Origin: JBHJOF01 sp050330055
Lineage (GTDB): Bacteria; Pseudomonadota; Alphaproteobacteria; Kiloniellales; JAKSDN01
Length of the DNA: 9,205 bases
Assembly (NCBI GenBank): GCA_050330055.1
Contig: JBHJOF010000132.1
Coordinates: 1-9,205, forward strand
Reading direction: 5' to 3'
Below are positions 1 through 7,198 of the stretch, in pieces. The notes beneath the pieces were generated by a model. That model was not told where the DNA came from. It searched no databases and was given only the letters and a program-made list of their open reading frames with translations. Both the position numbers and the translations under genes were made by a program. Every line of letters starts with the position of its first letter. Position 1 is the stretch's first letter.

Positions 1-1023
1 GGCGCGCAGGCGGCGCAGCGCCGCGTAGGCCAGCGCAACCGGGTCGCGCCCACTGCCCTGCGGCACTGTCATCCGTTCGTGCAGGGCGGGGCCGCCACGG
101 CGCCGGGTCAACTCGACCAAGCCAGACGAAGACATGGGCGCGGCGCGGGTCGGCTCGCGGTCGGTCTTGAGGCCGGCGCGCAGCTTGGCCACCACCGTCT
201 GCCGATCGGCGCGCGCCGGCAGCGGCAGGAAGTCGATCACCAGCAGGCCCGAGAGATTGCGCAGCCGGACTTGGCGCGGGATCGCGTCCGCGGCTTCCAG
301 ATCGACCGCCAGCGCCCGCCGCGCCGCGCCGCCGGACTCGCTTTGCGCGCCGCTGTCCACGTCGACCGCGGTCATGCTGGAGACCGGCTCGATCAGCAAC
401 GCGCCGCCGGAAGGCAAGGCGACACGCGGCTCCAGCAGCGCCTCTATCACCGCCTCGACGCCCTCGCGCTCGAACAGGTCCTGCGCGCCCGTGTAGAGGC
501 TCACGCGCTCGGAATGCGCGCTGCCGGCGGCCGCGAAGCGCGCCTGCGCCGTGCGGAAGACCTCGGGATCGTCGACAACGATCGCCTCGGGCGGGGCCTT
601 GGCGGCCAGCACCCGGGCGATCGGGTCCTGTCCCTGCAGCAGGCGGGACGGCGGTCCCGTCGTCCCCTGGGCCGCCTTGGCGAGCTGCTCCAGCCCCGCC
701 GGTCGCGGCGCGATGCGGCCGCTCAGCTTGGCGCCCTTGCCGTCCGAGGGCGCGCGGGTCACTTGCACCAGCACGGCATCGCCCTCGGAGAGGCCCTTGC
801 CGGGCCAGAGGTCGAGCGGCAGGAAGCCGGGTCGCTCCAGCCCGATCTCGACGAAGGCGGCCTCCAGTGAGCGGTCGAGCCGCATGACCCGGCCGAGATA
901 GACGTCGCCCAGGTGCTGCGGCCGGTCGGCGCGCAGGATGACCAGTTCCTCGAGCCGTCCGTCGGCGAGCCAGGCCGCACGGGTCTCGCCGGGCAGGGCC
1001 GAGATCAGCAGGCGCCCGCTCAC
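1..1023 (-). CDS. Ribonuclease E/G family protein, short form (3' end outside window)
   Basis: This is an endoribonuclease of the RNase E/G family, acting on single-stranded RNA in the cytoplasm. 341 codons are visible and the frame is open to the left edge, so the C-terminus is missing. An S1 domain spans about residues 34-105 (HLGDVYLGRV, AAFVEIG, GFLPL). The DNase I-like catalytic part follows, with LPSGGALLIE, then TAVDVDSG holding Asp221, then LEAADAIPRQVRLRNL and GLLVIDF holding Asp264. The 43-residue spacing equals that of E. coli RNase E Asp303/Asp346. Two things are odd: the stretch that should carry the 5'-sensor motif (I/V-RTA-x-x-G) is absent, and the position of RNase E Asn305 is Asp223. 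The GTG start at 1023 overlaps the maf stop as GTGA, which implies translational coupling. Short proteins of this kind follow maf in many alphaproteobacteria and usually precede yacG, so yacG is predicted just left of the window. The Zn-link CPxC motif is not yet reached. Confidence 0.9.
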   Translation of the reverse strand, partial: MSGRLLISALPGETRAAWLADGRLEELVILRADRPQHLGDVYLGRVMRLDRSLEAAFVEIGLERPGFLPLDLWPGKGLSEGDAVLVQVTRAPSDGKGAKLSGRIAPRPAGLEQLAKAAQGTTGPPSRLLQGQDPIARVLAAKAPPEAIVVDDPEVFRTAQARFAAAGSAHSERVSLYTGAQDLFEREGVEAVIEALLEPRVALPSGGALLIEPVSSMTAVDVDSGAQSESGGAARRALAVDLEAADAIPRQVRLRNLSGLLVIDFLPLPARADRQTVVAKLRAGLKTDREPTRAAPMSSSGLVELTRRRGGPALHERMTVPQGSGRDPVALAYAALRRLRA

Positions 1024-1670
1024 TGTTCGAAGCCCCGCCACTCGAAGCCAAGCCCGCGCAGCAGGCCGAGCGTCTCTGCCAGCGGCAAGCCGACCACGTT
1101 GGGATAGGAGCCCTCGATCCAGGGGATGAAGGCCGCGGCCAGCCCCTGCACCGCATAACCCCCGGCCTTGCCCTGCCACTCGCCGCTCTCGAGGTAGGAC
1201 TCGATCTCCGCCTCGGTCAGGCGCTTGAAGCGCACCCGCGTGGTCACCAGCCGCGCCGCGCTGCGGCCGTCGGGCGCCAGCACCACGACGGCGCCGATCA
1301 CCCTATGGCGCCGGCCGGACAAGAGCGTCAGGCAGCGGCGCGCCGTTTCGGGGTCCTCCGGCTTGGGCAGGATGCGGCGGCCGAGCGCCACCACCGTATC
1401 GGCGGCAAGCACATAGGCTCCGGCGTGCCGGGCGCGCACCGACGCCGCCTTGTCGGCCGCCACGCGACGCGCATAGTCGGCTGGGCGCTCCTTTGCCTTG
1501 GGGCTTTCGTCGATTTCGGCCGGCTCGACCCGGTCGGGCTCCAGGCCGATCTGTCGCAGCAGGTCCAGGCGCCGCGGCGAAGCCGAGGCGAGGACCAGCG
1601 GCGCGCGGCTCGTGGCAGCAGGGCGCCCCGGCCCATCCGGCTTGCCTGTGTCCGGCTTGCGCGTGGCCAT
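1020..1670 (-). CDS. maf: Maf-family nucleoside triphosphate pyrophosphatase (dTTP/UTP type)
   Basis: Maf proteins hydrolyse non-canonical or excess nucleoside triphosphates to monophosphates. Signature motifs are present: LASASPRR at 27-34 (phosphate-binding), EID at 52-54, AADTVV with the presumed catalytic Asp91, and GKAGGYAVQG at 167-176 followed by GSYPNVVGLPL. The GKAGGYAVQG and GSYPNVVGLPL blocks fit the YhdE subgroup (dTTP/UTP), not the YceF (m7GTP) subgroup. At 216 residues it is a little long because about 23 basic, Pro-rich residues precede the conserved core. No later ATG, GTG or TTG lies between that ATG and the ASPRR motif, so the ATG at 1670 is the only ordinary start. No good Shine-Dalgarno is seen; the start lies 14 nt after the infA stop, so coupling is likely. 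Its TGA overlaps the GTG of the RNase gene. Confidence 0.95.
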   Translation of the reverse strand: MATRKPDTGKPDGPGRPAATSRAPLVLASASPRRLDLLRQIGLEPDRVEPAEIDESPKAKERPADYARRVAADKAASVRARHAGAYVLAADTVVALGRRILPKPEDPETARRCLTLLSGRRHRVIGAVVVLAPDGRSAARLVTTRVRFKRLTEAEIESYLESGEWQGKAGGYAVQGLAAAFIPWIEGSYPNVVGLPLAETLGLLRGLGFEWRGFEQ

Positions 1671-1684
1671 CGCCGGCCAGGCGC

Positions 1685-1903
1685 TTACTTGAAACGGAAG
1701 GTGATGCGGCCCTTGGTCAGATCATAGGGAGTCATCTCGACGTTCACGCGGTCGCCCGCCAGAACGCGGATGCGGTTCTTGCGCATCTTGCCCGAGGTAT
1801 GGGCCAGAACCTCGTGGTCATTGTCCAGGCGGACGCGGAACATGGCGTTCGGAAGCAGCTCGACCACCGTGCCCTGAAACTCGATCAGGTCCTCTTTTGC
1901 CAT
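1685..1903 (-). CDS. infA: Translation initiation factor IF-1
   Basis: IF-1 binds the ribosomal A site of the 30S subunit during initiation and modulates IF-2 and IF-3. The 72-residue length is exactly that of E. coli IF-1, and the sequence follows the family from end to end: MAKEDLIEFQG, LPNAMFRVRL, AHTSGKMRKNRIR and TPYDLTKGRITFR. It is a single S1-like OB-fold domain. A strong purine run (GAGGAGGGA) lies immediately before the ATG; the AGGAGG core is unusually close at 2 nt. The gene sits in an operon ahead of maf. Before it lies 146 nt without a gene, which includes an AT-rich promoter-like stretch, so infA may be transcribed separately as well as by read-through. Identification is certain. 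Confidence 0.99.
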   Translation of the reverse strand: MAKEDLIEFQGTVVELLPNAMFRVRLDNDHEVLAHTSGKMRKNRIRVLAGDRVNVEMTPYDLTKGRITFRFK

Positions 1904-1986
1904 TCCCTCCTCGTCGGTCCTTCACCCTCTCACCCTTGCGGCGCCCGGGCCTGCAGGTCGTTCGGGCAAGCCGTGGGGCGCGGCGG

Positions 1987-2014
1987 TTATTACACAAAAA
2001 GGGGGTAAAGACAA
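1987..2014 (-). promoter_or_regulatory. Candidate promoter upstream of infA
   Basis: On the minus strand TTGTCT (2014-2009) is followed after 16 nt by TAATAA (1992-1987). An overlapping TGTAAT (1994-1989) is a better -10 match (5/6) but the spacing to the same -35 is only 14 nt. The block is a conspicuous AT-rich island inside very GC-rich DNA and lies about 85 nt before the infA ATG. The assignment of exact hexamers is uncertain. Confidence 0.35.
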
Positions 2015-2049
2015 ACCTGCCGGTGGCTTTGGCCGGCCCCGCGCGGGAC

Positions 2050-2493
2050 TCAGACGTCCGGCTTGAGATCGAGGGGAAAGCGCTTCTCGATCTGCTTTTT
2101 CAGGAAGTCCCGCACCTGGCGGAAGGCCTCCAAGCGCGCCTCGCGGCTGCCTTCCACCAGGGTTGGGTCGAAGGTGTTCCAGAACTCCACCTCGCAGGCC
2201 ATGGTACGGGTCATCTCGACCGCCTTGTGCTGCGCCTCCGGCGACAGCGATATGATCAGGTCGTAGGAGGTGTCCTCCAGATCCGCGAAGGTCTTGGACT
2301 TGTGCTTGGTGAGGTCGATGCCGATCTCTTCCATGACCTCGACGGCGAAGGGGTCGATCTCGCTTTTGCGCAGACCGACCGAATCGACGTAGATGCGGTG
2401 CCCCAAGAGGTGCTTGAGCAGCGCCTCGGCCATCGGCGAGCGCACCGCGTTCATCGTGCAGGCGAAGAGTACGGCGTCCGGCTGCCCCCGCAC
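2050..2493 (-). CDS. Low-molecular-weight protein-tyrosine-phosphatase / ArsC-like phosphatase
   Basis: The protein (147 residues) has the LMW-PTP fold signature: the phosphate-binding loop C12-T-M-N-A-V-R18-S19-P near the N-terminus (C-x5-R-S) and a probable general acid Asp109 in FDP. The C-terminal part (EARLEAFRQVRDFL) resembles thioredoxin-coupled ArsC arsenate reductases. Only two cysteines exist, Cys12 and Cys100, and the position of the first resolving Cys of ArsC is Ser (ISLSPEAQ), so the thiol relay needed for arsenate reduction looks absent. A phosphatase acting on phosphotyrosine or small phosphate esters is the better reading; the substrate cannot be told. The start is GTG at 2493 with GAGG 4 nt upstream, 6 nt after the UPF0262 stop. 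The gene occupies this place, between UPF0262 and infA, in many alphaproteobacteria, where it is often loosely annotated as arsenate reductase. Confidence 0.9.
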   Translation of the reverse strand: MRGQPDAVLFACTMNAVRSPMAEALLKHLLGHRIYVDSVGLRKSEIDPFAVEVMEEIGIDLTKHKSKTFADLEDTSYDLIISLSPEAQHKAVEMTRTMACEVEFWNTFDPTLVEGSREARLEAFRQVRDFLKKQIEKRFPLDLKPDV

Positions 2494-2499
2494 CGCGCC

Positions 2500-2994
2500 T
2501 CAACCCCGTATGTGCAGGACGCAGATCAAGGTGAAGAGCCGGCGCGCGGTATCGAAGTCGATCGCGATCTTGCCGTCCAGGCGCTCCTTCAGCAGGCTCG
2601 AGCCCTCGTTATGCAGGCCGCGCCGGCCCATGTCGATTGCTTCGATGCGCGACGGGCTCGCCGTCTTGATCGCCTCGAAGTAGGATTCGCAGACGGTGAA
2701 GTAGTCCTTCACGATGCGCCGGAAGGGCGACAGCGGCATGATCACCTTGCCGAGCGGGCCGTCATCCTCGGAGCGGATGTCGAACAGCAGGCGGTTCTCC
2801 TCGATGGAGAGGTGCAGGCTGTAGGGACCCTGGTAGTCGCCGACCGGCGCGAAATGATTCTCTTCCAGCAGATCGTAGATGGCGACGGCGCGCTCGTGAT
2901 CAACGTCGGGGTTGCGCCGTACCACGCTGCGTTCGTTCAGCATGATGCTGACGATCCGCTGCTTGTCCGCCTGGCCCTTCTGTTTGTGCTCCAT
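2500..2994 (-). CDS. UPF0262 family protein
   Basis: This is a 164-residue soluble protein without signal peptide or membrane segment, recognised as the alphaproteobacterial family UPF0262 by blocks such as RNPDVDHERAVAIYDLLEEN, FAPVGDYQGPYSLHLS, LPLSPFRRIVKDYF-like (here MPLSPFRRIVKDYF) and SRIEAIDMGRRGLHNEGS. Its function is unknown to me. It is charged and contains a conserved near-C-terminal DMGRRGLHNEG loop followed by an amphipathic segment. The ATG at 2994 has only a weak purine stretch (GGACAGAG) upstream. The gene follows hisD by 69 nt and precedes the phosphatase by 6 nt. The conserved location between hisD and infA is the main support for the family call beyond sequence. Confidence 0.88.
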   Translation of the reverse strand: MEHKQKGQADKQRIVSIMLNERSVVRRNPDVDHERAVAIYDLLEENHFAPVGDYQGPYSLHLSIEENRLLFDIRSEDDGPLGKVIMPLSPFRRIVKDYFTVCESYFEAIKTASPSRIEAIDMGRRGLHNEGSSLLKERLDGKIAIDFDTARRLFTLICVLHIRG

Positions 2995-3063
2995 CGCTCT
3001 GTCCGCTCGCGGCGCCCTCCAAACGACCTCCGGGGCCCTTAGGCGGCCCGAAAGCGTGCTGCG

Positions 3064-4368
3064 TCAGCCGCGATTCGAGCCCTCCAGGCGAATCAGCACG
3101 GAGAGGGCATGCGCGTCCAGGCCCTCGGCCTCGGCCAGGGCCGCGGCCTCGCGGCCGACCGCGGCGAGGCCGGCCGCATCGCAGGCAATGAACGAGCTGC
3201 GCTTCATGAAGTCGAGCACCGACAGGCCGGAGGAGAAGCGCGCGCTGCGCGCCGTCGGCAGCACGTGGTTGGGCCCGGCGACGTAGTCGCCGATCGCCTC
3301 CGGCGTATGGCGCCCCAGGAAGATGGCGCCGGCGTTGCGCACCTTGCCAAGCAGCGCCTCCGGCTCGGCCACCGCGAGCTCCAGGTGCTCGGGCGCGATG
3401 CGGTCGATCAGGGATGGGGCGGCCTCGAGATCGGGCACCAGGATGATCGCCCCGTGGCTCTCCCAGCTCGCCCGCGCCGTGGCGGCGCGCGGCAGGTCGC
3501 GCAGAAGCCCCTCAACAGCCGCCGCGACCGCCGCAGCGAAGTCCGCGCTGTTGGTGATCAGGATCGCCTGGGCCGCCTCGTCGTGCTCGGCCTGTGACAG
3601 CAGGTCGGCGGCGATCCAGGCCGGATCGTTGCCGGCGTCGGCGACCACCAGAATCTCCGACGGCCCGGCGATCATGTCGATGCCGACCTGGCCGAAGACC
3701 TGACGCTTGGCCGCCGCAACGTAGGCATTGCCGGGGCCGACCACCTTGTCGACCGGCGCGATGCTTTCGGTGCCATAGGCGAGCGCGGCGATCGCCTGGG
3801 CGCCGCCGACCCGGTATACCTCGTGCACGCCGGTCAGGCGGGCCGCGGCCAGCACCAGCGGATTGAGCGCGCCGTCCGGCGCCGGAACCGTCATGACGAC
3901 GCGCTCGACCCCGGCGACCCGCGCCGGCAGCGCGTTCATCAGCACCGAGGAGGGATAGGCCGCCGTGCCGCCCGGCACGTAGAGCCCGGCCGCCGCCACC
4001 GCCGTCCAGCGCTGGCCGAGGCGGATGCCGGCGGCGTCCTTGTAGTCCAGGTCCTGCGGCCGCTGACGCCGGTGAAAGTCCTCGATGCGCTCGGCCGCCA
4101 GCGCCAGCGCTCGCAGCAGCTCCAGGCTGCAGGCCGCCTCAGCGTCGGCGATCTCGGCCGCCGAGACACGCAGGCGCTCCGGCGTCAGGCGGACCCGGTC
4201 GAAGCGCTCGGTCAAATCGATCAGGGCGGCATCGCCGCCGGCGCGCACCTGGGCGATGATCTCGCCGACCACGCGCGAGACGTCCTCCTGGACCTCGCGC
4301 TTGGCGCCGAGCAGGGCCGCGAAGGCGGCCTCGAAGCCGGCCTCGCGCGCGTCGAGCCTAAGCGGCAT
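3064..4368 (-). CDS. hisD: Histidinol dehydrogenase
   Basis: HisD oxidises L-histidinol to L-histidine in two NAD-dependent steps, the last reactions of histidine synthesis, using one Zn2+ per active site. The 434-residue length is that of the family. The Zn ligands are Gln259, His262 (SQAEHD), Asp361 (IGDYVAGPNH) and His420 (LDAHALSVL), and the catalytic pair is Glu327-His328 (IAPEHLE). These match E. coli numbering to within one residue. The GPGNAYV block at 211-217 belongs to the NAD/substrate-binding region. All key residues are present, so the enzyme should be active. Its ATG at 4368 lies inside hisG, overlapping it by 11 nt, so hisG and hisD are translated together. The reading frame is intact. 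Confidence 0.99.
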   Translation of the reverse strand: MPLRLDAREAGFEAAFAALLGAKREVQEDVSRVVGEIIAQVRAGGDAALIDLTERFDRVRLTPERLRVSAAEIADAEAACSLELLRALALAAERIEDFHRRQRPQDLDYKDAAGIRLGQRWTAVAAAGLYVPGGTAAYPSSVLMNALPARVAGVERVVMTVPAPDGALNPLVLAAARLTGVHEVYRVGGAQAIAALAYGTESIAPVDKVVGPGNAYVAAAKRQVFGQVGIDMIAGPSEILVVADAGNDPAWIAADLLSQAEHDEAAQAILITNSADFAAAVAAAVEGLLRDLPRAATARASWESHGAIILVPDLEAAPSLIDRIAPEHLELAVAEPEALLGKVRNAGAIFLGRHTPEAIGDYVAGPNHVLPTARSARFSSGLSVLDFMKRSSFIACDAAGLAAVGREAAALAEAEGLDAHALSVLIRLEGSNRG

Positions 4369-5020
4369 GGGCGGCCTCGCGCAGTCGCTCGACCCAGCAC
4401 CCGATCTCCTCGGCGCGGGTCTTTAGCGCGGTGCGGTTGACGATCAGGCGCGAGGTCACCTCGGCGATGCATTCGACCTCGACCAGGTCGTTCGCCTTCA
4501 GGGTGGCGCCGCTCGACACCAGATCGACGATGCGGCGACAGAGGCCCAGGCTCGGCGCCAGCTCCATGGCGCCGTTCAGCTTGATGCACTCGGCCTGCAC
4601 GCCGCGCGCGGCGAAGTGGCGGCGGGTGATCTCGGGATACTTGGTGGCGATGCGGATGTGGCTCCAGCGCGTGGGATCGTCCCGCTCGACCAGCTCGCGC
4701 GGCTCGGCGACCGACAGGCGGCAGCGTCCGATGCCGAGGTCGACCGGGGCATAGACCTCGGGATAGTCAAACTCCATCAGCACGTCGTTGCCGGCAATGC
4801 CGAGCTGCGCCGCGCCGAAGGCGACGAAGGTGGCCACGTCGAAGGAGCGCACCCGGATCAGGGTCAGGCCGCTCTGCCGGCAGCGGAATCTAAGCTGGCG
4901 GCTGTCCTCGTCCTCGAAGGCGGCCTCCGGCTCGATGCCGGCGCGCCGCAGCAGGGGCACGACCTCGCCCAGAATCCGGCCCTTCGGGACCGCCAAAACC
5001 AGGGCATCGTTGGCAAGCAC
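4358..5020 (-). CDS. hisG: ATP phosphoribosyltransferase, short form
   Basis: HisG condenses ATP with PRPP, the first committed step of histidine synthesis. Conserved blocks are ALVLAVPKGRIL at the N-terminus, FGAAQLGIAGNDVLME at about 68-83, and the PRPP loop VDLVSSGATLKAN at 165-177. At 220 residues it ends soon after the catalytic domains and has no C-terminal ACT-like regulatory domain. It is therefore the short form, which in known organisms works as a hetero-octamer with HisZ; a hisZ is expected elsewhere in the genome. I chose the GTG at 5020 because GGAG lies 6 nt upstream (5030-5027) and the next residues begin the conserved core. A frame extension to a TTG at 5158 adds 46 residues without family similarity. 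It overlaps hisD by 11 nt, and 195 nt separate it from the DUF2948 stop. Confidence 0.96.
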   Translation of the reverse strand: MLANDALVLAVPKGRILGEVVPLLRRAGIEPEAAFEDEDSRQLRFRCRQSGLTLIRVRSFDVATFVAFGAAQLGIAGNDVLMEFDYPEVYAPVDLGIGRCRLSVAEPRELVERDDPTRWSHIRIATKYPEITRRHFAARGVQAECIKLNGAMELAPSLGLCRRIVDLVSSGATLKANDLVEVECIAEVTSRLIVNRTALKTRAEEIGCWVERLREAAHAA

Positions 5021-5050
5021 AGCCGTCTCCGGGGAGCTAAAGCGGGATTC

Positions 5051-5070
5051 GGGCCGGTCGCACCCGGCCC
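5051..5070 (-). promoter_or_regulatory. GC-rich hairpin in the hisG leader
   Basis: A perfect 7-bp inverted repeat (GGGCCGG ... CCGGCCC) with a 6-nt loop lies about 30 nt upstream of the chosen hisG GTG. No run of T follows on the minus strand, so it is not a classical intrinsic terminator. It could be a leader structure affecting hisG translation or message stability; this is inference. No His-codon-rich leader peptide was seen. Confidence 0.4.
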
Positions 5071-5215
5071 CGATCATGGATCCAAAAGACTCACACTTCT
5101 CGCGCAGTGGTCTCGCAACGCCTCCACACACGCCACTGTCGTCCCGGGGGCATAGCAAGGGCGAGCCTCTCCTGCCTGAGATGTGTCAATGCTGTAGGTC
5201 ATGGACGGGAGGGTT

Positions 5216-5749
5216 CTAGCCCTCGAGGTCCGCCGCGTCCAGGGCATGCTTGGGGCGCCAGACGGTCGGCCAGGGCTCACCGATGTCCTCCAGATGGCAG
5301 GCGATCGCCGCCACCTCGAGGCGGATCGCGCCGCCGCCGGAGAAGACAAAGGTGATGGCGCCTTGGGGCTCTGGGGGGACGACGTCGATGGTCAGCAGGT
5401 TGAGGATCTGATCGCGGTCCTTGGGGTCTATGCCGCGCTGCCGCACCGCCTTGACCTGCTCGACCCTGAGGCCGCAGTTGACCCGCTCGAACAGCGGCCC
5501 CCCCTGGAAACCCTCGTGGAAGGCGGCGTCTCCATCGTCGCCGTCGGGCCCGGACAGCGGCTCGGCCAGGTTCGCCGGCTCAACCCCCTCGCTCTCCCAG
5601 CAGAAGCGGTTGGCGACCATGACGAAGCGCCGCTCGCGCGGCTGGTAGACGACGTCGCTGAGCGGCACCAGGGCGTCCTGCAGCACGGCGGCGATGACCC
5701 GCATGTCGTCCGCATCGGTCGCGCGCAGCTTCAGCGGAGCGGCCGTCAT
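5216..5749 (-). CDS. DUF2948 family protein
   Basis: This is a 177-residue soluble protein recognised as DUF2948, a family found next to murA in alphaproteobacteria. Typical features are the N-terminal block LRATDADDMRVIAAVLQDAL, then SDVVYQPRERRFVMVANRF and ERVNCGLRVEQVKAVRQRGI. It ends with the hydrophobic stretch GAITFVFSGGGAIRLEVAAI and the final DIGEPWPTVWRPKH. No signal peptide or membrane helix is seen and the function is not known to me. It starts with ATG 12 nt after the murA stop, with no strong ribosome-binding site, so it is probably co-transcribed and coupled with murA. The stable pairing with murA suggests a shared regulatory unit, not a proven shared function. Confidence 0.9.
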   Translation of the reverse strand: MTAAPLKLRATDADDMRVIAAVLQDALVPLSDVVYQPRERRFVMVANRFCWESEGVEPANLAEPLSGPDGDDGDAAFHEGFQGGPLFERVNCGLRVEQVKAVRQRGIDPKDRDQILNLLTIDVVPPEPQGAITFVFSGGGAIRLEVAAIACHLEDIGEPWPTVWRPKHALDAADLEG

Positions 5750-5761
5750 CGCCAGTTCGTC

Positions 5762-7048
5762 CTATGCCTTGATCCGCTCGATCTCCGCGCCGCAGGCGGC
5801 CAGCTTCGCTTCCAGGCGCTCGTAGCCACGGTCCAGGTGATAGACCCGGTTCAGCACGGTCTCGCCCTCGGCCGCCAGGCCGGCCAGCACCAAGCTTACG
5901 CTGGCCCTGAGGTCGGTCGCCATGACCGGCGCACCGGACAGCTTGCAGGGACCATGCACGATTGCCGTCGTGCCGTCGACCGTGATGTTGGCGCCCATGC
6001 GGGACAGCTCGGGCACATGCATGAAGCGGTTCTCGAAAATGGTCTCGGCGATCCGGGAATCGCCCTCCGCCACGCACATCAGCGCGAGAAGCTGCGCCTG
6101 CAGGTCGGTCGGGAAGCCGGGATAGGGCGCGGTCGATACGTCGCAGGCCCGCAGCCCGCCATTGGCGCGCCTGACGGAGAGGCCCCGGTTGGTCTCGGTC
6201 AGCGTCACGCCGACGCCCTCCAGCACCTGGATCACCTCGCCGAGGTGCTCGGCCCGGGCGCTGATCAGGTCGAGCTCGCCGTCGGTAATGGCGGCCGCCA
6301 TGGCGTAGGTGCCGGTCTCGATACGGTCGGGGATGATGCTGTGCACCGCGCCGTGCAGCCGCGGCACGCCGCGGATCACCAGGGTGTCGCTGCCGATACC
6401 CGAGATATCCGCGCCCATCTTGCGCAGGCAGTCGGCCAGGTCGCCGATCTCGGGCTCGCGCGCGGCATTGACCAGCCGCGTCTCGCCGCGGGCCAGGGTG
6501 GCGGCCATCAGCAGGTTCTCGGTCGCCCCCACGGAGACGGTGGGGAACACGATCTCGGCGCCGGTCAGGCCGTCCGGCGCGGTCGCCTGGACGTAGCCTT
6601 CCTTCAACTCGATCTTCGCGCCGAGCTGCTCCAGGCCGTTCAGGTGCAGGTCGATCGGCCGGGTGCCGATGGCGCAGCCGCCGGGCAGCGAGACCTCGGC
6701 ATGGCCCATGCGCGCGACCAGCGGGCCCAGCACCAGGATGCTGGCGCGCATCTTACGCACCAGGTCATAGGGCGCACAGGTCGAGGTGATGCGGCCGGCG
6801 CAGATCTCCAGCACGCGGCCGTTCTGGCCGTTGACGCGCGCCCGGCCGTTCATCCGGAACTGCACCCCGAGGTGCACCAGCAGGCCGACCTGTGTCGTGA
6901 TGTCGGCCAGCTGCGGCAGGTTCTCCAGGGTCAGCGTGTCCTCGGTCAGGAGACTCGCGGCCATCAGCTTCAGGGCCGCGTTCTTCGCGCCCGAGATCGG
7001 GATTTCGCCGTGCAGCTGACGCCCCCCGACGATGCGTATCTTGTCCAT
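5762..7048 (-). CDS. murA: UDP-N-acetylglucosamine 1-carboxyvinyltransferase
   Basis: MurA transfers enolpyruvyl from phosphoenolpyruvate to UDP-GlcNAc, the first committed cytoplasmic step of peptidoglycan synthesis. At 428 residues it is about 10 longer than the E. coli enzyme, from extra residues at about 70-90. Active-site residues are all present: Lys22-Asn23 (SGAKNAAL), Cys125 in PGGCAIG (E. coli Cys115, the fosfomycin target), Asp315 in FPTDLQAQ (Asp305) and Arg407 in DRGYERLE (Arg397). The Cys rather than Asp at 125 predicts a fosfomycin-sensitive type enzyme. The ATG at 7048 has AGGA 6 nt upstream. It heads the tightly packed minus-strand cluster; 177 nt of leader separate it from the small basic protein gene upstream. 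Confidence 0.99.
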   Translation of the reverse strand: MDKIRIVGGRQLHGEIPISGAKNAALKLMAASLLTEDTLTLENLPQLADITTQVGLLVHLGVQFRMNGRARVNGQNGRVLEICAGRITSTCAPYDLVRKMRASILVLGPLVARMGHAEVSLPGGCAIGTRPIDLHLNGLEQLGAKIELKEGYVQATAPDGLTGAEIVFPTVSVGATENLLMAATLARGETRLVNAAREPEIGDLADCLRKMGADISGIGSDTLVIRGVPRLHGAVHSIIPDRIETGTYAMAAAITDGELDLISARAEHLGEVIQVLEGVGVTLTETNRGLSVRRANGGLRACDVSTAPYPGFPTDLQAQLLALMCVAEGDSRIAETIFENRFMHVPELSRMGANITVDGTTAIVHGPCKLSGAPVMATDLRASVSLVLAGLAAEGETVLNRVYHLDRGYERLEAKLAACGAEIERIKA

Positions 7049-7128
7049 TCAATGTCCTTCTACTGCGACCGGCAGGGCGCCTAGGGGGCCGTCCTTGCCG
7101 TCAAACGCCTTCCGCGCTCGCCCGGCCC

Positions 7129-7171
7129 GTCAGCCGAAGCTGGCCCAAGCGACTGTTTGGAAACGGCTGAC
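7129..7171 (-). promoter_or_regulatory. Inverted repeat in the murA leader
   Basis: GTCAGCCG (7129-7136) pairs perfectly with CGGCTGAC (7164-7171) around a 27-nt loop, in which CCAA and TTGG can form a small inner stem. It lies 80-122 nt upstream of the murA start. It could be a leader RNA stem-loop or a weak terminator for the upstream small gene; there is no following T-run, so a regulatory or processing role is only inferred. Confidence 0.35.
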
Positions 7172-7198
7172 CTGTGGGGAGACTCGGCAGCGTTGCTT

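Noticed and set aside
79..870. A 263-codon plus-strand open frame antisense to the RNase E/G gene
   Set aside because: The minus strand carries a convincing RNase with S1 domain and both catalytic Asp residues; the plus frame is an Arg/Ala/Gly-rich ghost.
1897..3042. A 381-codon plus-strand open frame across the phosphatase and UPF0262 genes
   Set aside because: It is antisense to two recognised genes, spans their intergenic gaps and shows no domain.
5046..5092. Two GANTC (CcrM-type) sites in the hisG leader and one in the murA leader as a cell-cycle signal
   Set aside because: About twenty GANTC sites were noticed across the window by eye, so two or three in leaders are not clearly more than chance.
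5021..5158. N-terminal extension of HisG to a TTG start at 5158
   Set aside because: The extra 46 residues include several Cys and Gly without family similarity, and the GTG at 5020 has a well-spaced GGAG.
5161..5189. A perfect TTGACA (minus strand, 5189-5184) as -35 of a hisG promoter
   Set aside because: No acceptable -10 lies 15-19 nt downstream; the hexamers there are GC-rich.
5201..7084. A 627-codon plus-strand open frame antisense to DUF2948 and murA
   Set aside because: It mirrors the codon structure of the genuine minus-strand genes in GC-rich DNA; the translation is low-complexity, rich in His/Gln/Arg/Ala/Gly, with no family similarity, whereas murA on the other strand is complete with all active-site residues.
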